Positions 61,801 to 64,000 of a DNA stretch of 64,000 nt are shown here, in pieces. Under the pieces are notes generated by a model. That model ran no database searches. It was not told the origin of the DNA and saw only the letters and a program-made list of their open reading frames with translations. The first letter of the stretch is position 1. Each line of letters begins with the position of its first letter. This DNA comes from Chaenocephalus aceratus (taxonomy: Eukaryota; Chordata; Actinopteri; Perciformes; Channichthyidae): NCBI GenBank assembly GCA_023974075.1, contig CM043788.1:20245996-20309995 (forward strand), read 5' to 3'. Made by a program: the position numbers and the translations under genes.

Positions 61801-64000
61801 TATTTTAAAATTCTAGCGCACACAAGCTGGTTTCTCCAAAATGAACTACCCCACCTTTAACACAAAACATATTCCATTATGGGAAAGAGGATTGGAACAG
61901 AGGGATGTTGCTGGAAAAGGTTCATCCCCGGGGATCAACTCAGAAGTTGTGCATTATTAGGCAAGGCAATTCAAAGTGCTTTATTAGATGCTGGTAATGA
62001 TGTCTTTTAGAAATTGTTGTAGCCATAAAGAAAAACACAATCGATCATATTTGTGTTGCAATTCCTATCAGATTACCTGATACTGATAACTCTCTTGATT
62101 TCACGCGTCTTTTCATCATTTATTTTTTAGAAAATTCCTTTCAGTGGGGGCGGGGACTGGGGAAGCGCTTAGATCGACCTAGATGTAGAAATGTGGAAGA
62201 CGTAACTAACGGTAACACCGGGAGTTTTTTCTTTCCTATAATTGCTTCCTAGCTGCACCCACATCTCCTGGATTTATGCTTCGTAATTCATCATGACATA
62301 ATAATGGTATTGTAACGTGTCAATATAATCTCACTGACCTCCATCACATCTTTTATGACAGGAGTCCATCTGGAAAGCTTGTAAGTGTCCTCCTGGGAAC
62401 GATCGCGTCTGGTTGGTTTACGGGAGAAGAAACTAGGCTAGAAAGAAAAGTACAAGAAGAGAGTAACCAGGATTCAAGAAGATGTCACAAACTAAAGAAA
62501 CTCAGAGTGAACAACTAGCATTATGTATCATTGCGGAAGGTTTTAAAGAACTCATCTACAATCAACTGCCATCAAAAGCAGTTTTGTTTTCCTCCTCTGT
62601 ACATACCGAGGTGATGATGGGGACTCCCAGTGCTTTCCAGTTCAAGATGAACTCTTGTTGGTCCTCAATCTTTACATGCTGGATAAGTTTGTTTAAGTTC
62701 TCGGTCGTTGTTCCTGTTTACACACACACCAAGTAAATACAAATAAAAAAAACTGATTATAGGTTATAAGGGCTGCATCCTTTTGGTCAAATAATCAACA
62801 ACGGAAGTTTTGATACACAAGGAAAGGCTTTAAGTTTTAATGGTTTCATTATTCCTTTTTATTAAATCATTGAATGCATAGTCCATACAAACATAGGATT
62901 AGTACTCAACTGAGAATGTGTTTTGGGGATAACAGCCTAACAGTTTATACCATGACAGATTCTTATCGTCTGCTCTTGTTAACTCTGAAGCATGGAGCAT
63001 TCATGGAGCTGTGACAACGTGTCTTACCGCTGAGGCTGAAGATGTAGAGCAGCACAGCTCTGATCTTGTCGGGGGGGTTGTATGGGTGGAGCAGCACAGG
63101 TAGCAGGGTCCTCATGGCGTCTTTCACCTTCACCCCCTCCACGTCTGACCCCACTGCAAGGTCCTACACAGAGACAAACCTTTACCTTTTGATGTTCCAT
63201 TCAGGCTGGAGAGTGGGAAGTACACTAACACACATTCACAAAGTCTCTCCTTAGGAGGCCCAGTCTCTTTGACCCACGCATTACCAGATGGGTTTTAAAT
63301 TCATTTTAACAGAGCTGCAACACTAACCTAAACTTTTACTTGCCACAAAATGACTGATAAGGAGAATTAAGTTCATTCAAATGACTACGCCTTAAATTGC
63401 ATTAACTTTTATGTGTTATCCCATAGAACATTTAATGGCAAATAATTAAATAATGTTGTATACAACATAAACCTGTTTTTCCTCAATGGATTATACCAGA
63501 AGAAAATGTGTGTCACCAAAAATGCAATTTAATCCAGAAGATCACGGGGCAAACGGACCTGTTCAGCTTTGCAGAGCTTCTCCACGTCGTTTGAGTAATG
63601 TTTCATGCAGTCCTCGGCCAAATGCAGATGAGCCTTTTTCTAAAGTTGAGAAAAATGTGAACATTTCAATGAAAGTATTGTTACTGGAGATGATGAGCTT
63701 CCTTTTATGGAAAACAAAGATATTTATAGAAGCCAGAAATGATTGGCCTATATGAATATGTCAACCTCACATGATAATTGATACTGGTACCACATACCTC
63801 AGTCATTTCTTTACGGAAGGCTGGCATCTTCTTCATCATCTGGGACAAATTGGCAATTGTGATCTAAAAAACAAAGGATGCAATGTTTGCTCAAGATATG
63901 CGTTTTAAGTATGAACTACACAGCTCAATAAATCAGGAGAAATCTCAGCTCTGTACCTTTCCATCTGGCTTCTTCTTGCTAGCAGCTATTTCCTTTACCA
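58802..64000 (-). CDS. stxbp3: Syntaxin-binding protein 3 (Munc18-3), C-terminal nine exons, partial
   Basis: STXBP3 is a Sec1/Munc18 protein that clasps syntaxin-4 SNARE complexes and controls vesicle fusion at the plasma membrane. Exons on the minus strand: 63957 to the edge, 63798-63863, 63559-63639, 63028-63163, 62607-62713, 62339-62437, 59868-59953, 59226-59374, 58802-58917. Phases join without conflict and give the last ~293 residues. Family text includes [49 protein letters not shown] and [19 protein letters not shown]. The CEVIIG form and the GAVSARQK spacer favour STXBP3 over STXBP1 and STXBP2. The C-terminus is extended ([20 protein letters not shown]). The gene continues beyond the right edge. 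Confidence 0.93.
59954..62338 (-). other. Large stxbp3 intron
   Basis: It lies between exons whose phases join. Apart from the MITE at 61501-61856 I recognise nothing. Short open frames near 60080-60290 and 60910-61110 have no family resemblance. Confidence 0.6.
61501..61856. mobile_element. TTAA-flanked MITE, AGGTGGGGTAGGTAA family, copy 2
   Basis: It begins AGGTGGGGTAGGTAAGTTTG and ends in the inverted AGGTGGGGTAG, with TTAA at 61497-61500 and 61857-61860. It is highly similar to the copy at 26986-27365, in the same orientation. It sits in a stxbp3 intron. Confidence 0.85.

Overview
The window is vertebrate nuclear DNA from a teleost fish, probably a percomorph. It holds large intron-rich genes with GT-AG splicing, a fish-type TRIM gene, many CA/GT microsatellites and a dense load of hAT, TTAA-flanked, pogo-like and L2-type elements. 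I see no bacterial, plasmid or viral replicon. The species cannot be fixed from sequence alone.

Layout. 1-2462: no protein gene; a CpG-rich patch with a CRE may be the promoter of a gene lying off the left edge. 2463-13148: a transposon cluster. It contains a 4.66 kb hAT relic with an exact 8-bp target duplication, a 1.17 kb TTAA-flanked element, and a 4.5 kb element with ~1 kb terminal inverted repeats and a 10-bp target duplication. The last ends 272 bp before the zmat3 start codon. 13421-20767 (+): zmat3, six coding exons, 486 residues, with a long proline-rich N-terminal region. 20768-31239: gene-poor. 31240-37563 (-): an rnf14-type RBR ubiquitin ligase, seven exons, 572 residues. 39789-41174 (+): an intronless TRIM protein whose PRY-SPRY domain is cut short. 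42239-56291 (-): ankmy1 (MORN, ankyrin, MYND), 20 exons, one of them carrying an 87-bp coding minisatellite whose frame drifts. 58802 to the right edge (-): the C-terminal nine exons of stxbp3 (Munc18-3).

The genes do not form one pathway. ZMAT3 is a p53-linked RNA-binding protein, RNF14 and the TRIM are ubiquitin ligases, ANKMY1 is a scaffold-type protein of unknown biochemistry, and STXBP3 is a SNARE regulator. The TRIM and ankmy1 meet tail to tail with poly(A) signals only 31 bp apart. ankmy1 and stxbp3 run head to tail on the minus strand. A perfect palindromic RFX X-box 138 bp upstream of the ankmy1 start codon suggests ciliary regulation.

Exon borders were placed by hand from splice consensus, reading frame and remembered protein families. 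For zmat3, rnf14 and stxbp3, and for every ankmy1 exon except the minisatellite one, the phases join without contradiction. I found no clear new multi-gene system. The most unusual items are the element with promoter-like inverted repeats next to zmat3, the drifting minisatellite exon of ankmy1, the ankmy1 X-box, and the truncated TRIM with a perfect hairpin after its stop codon.
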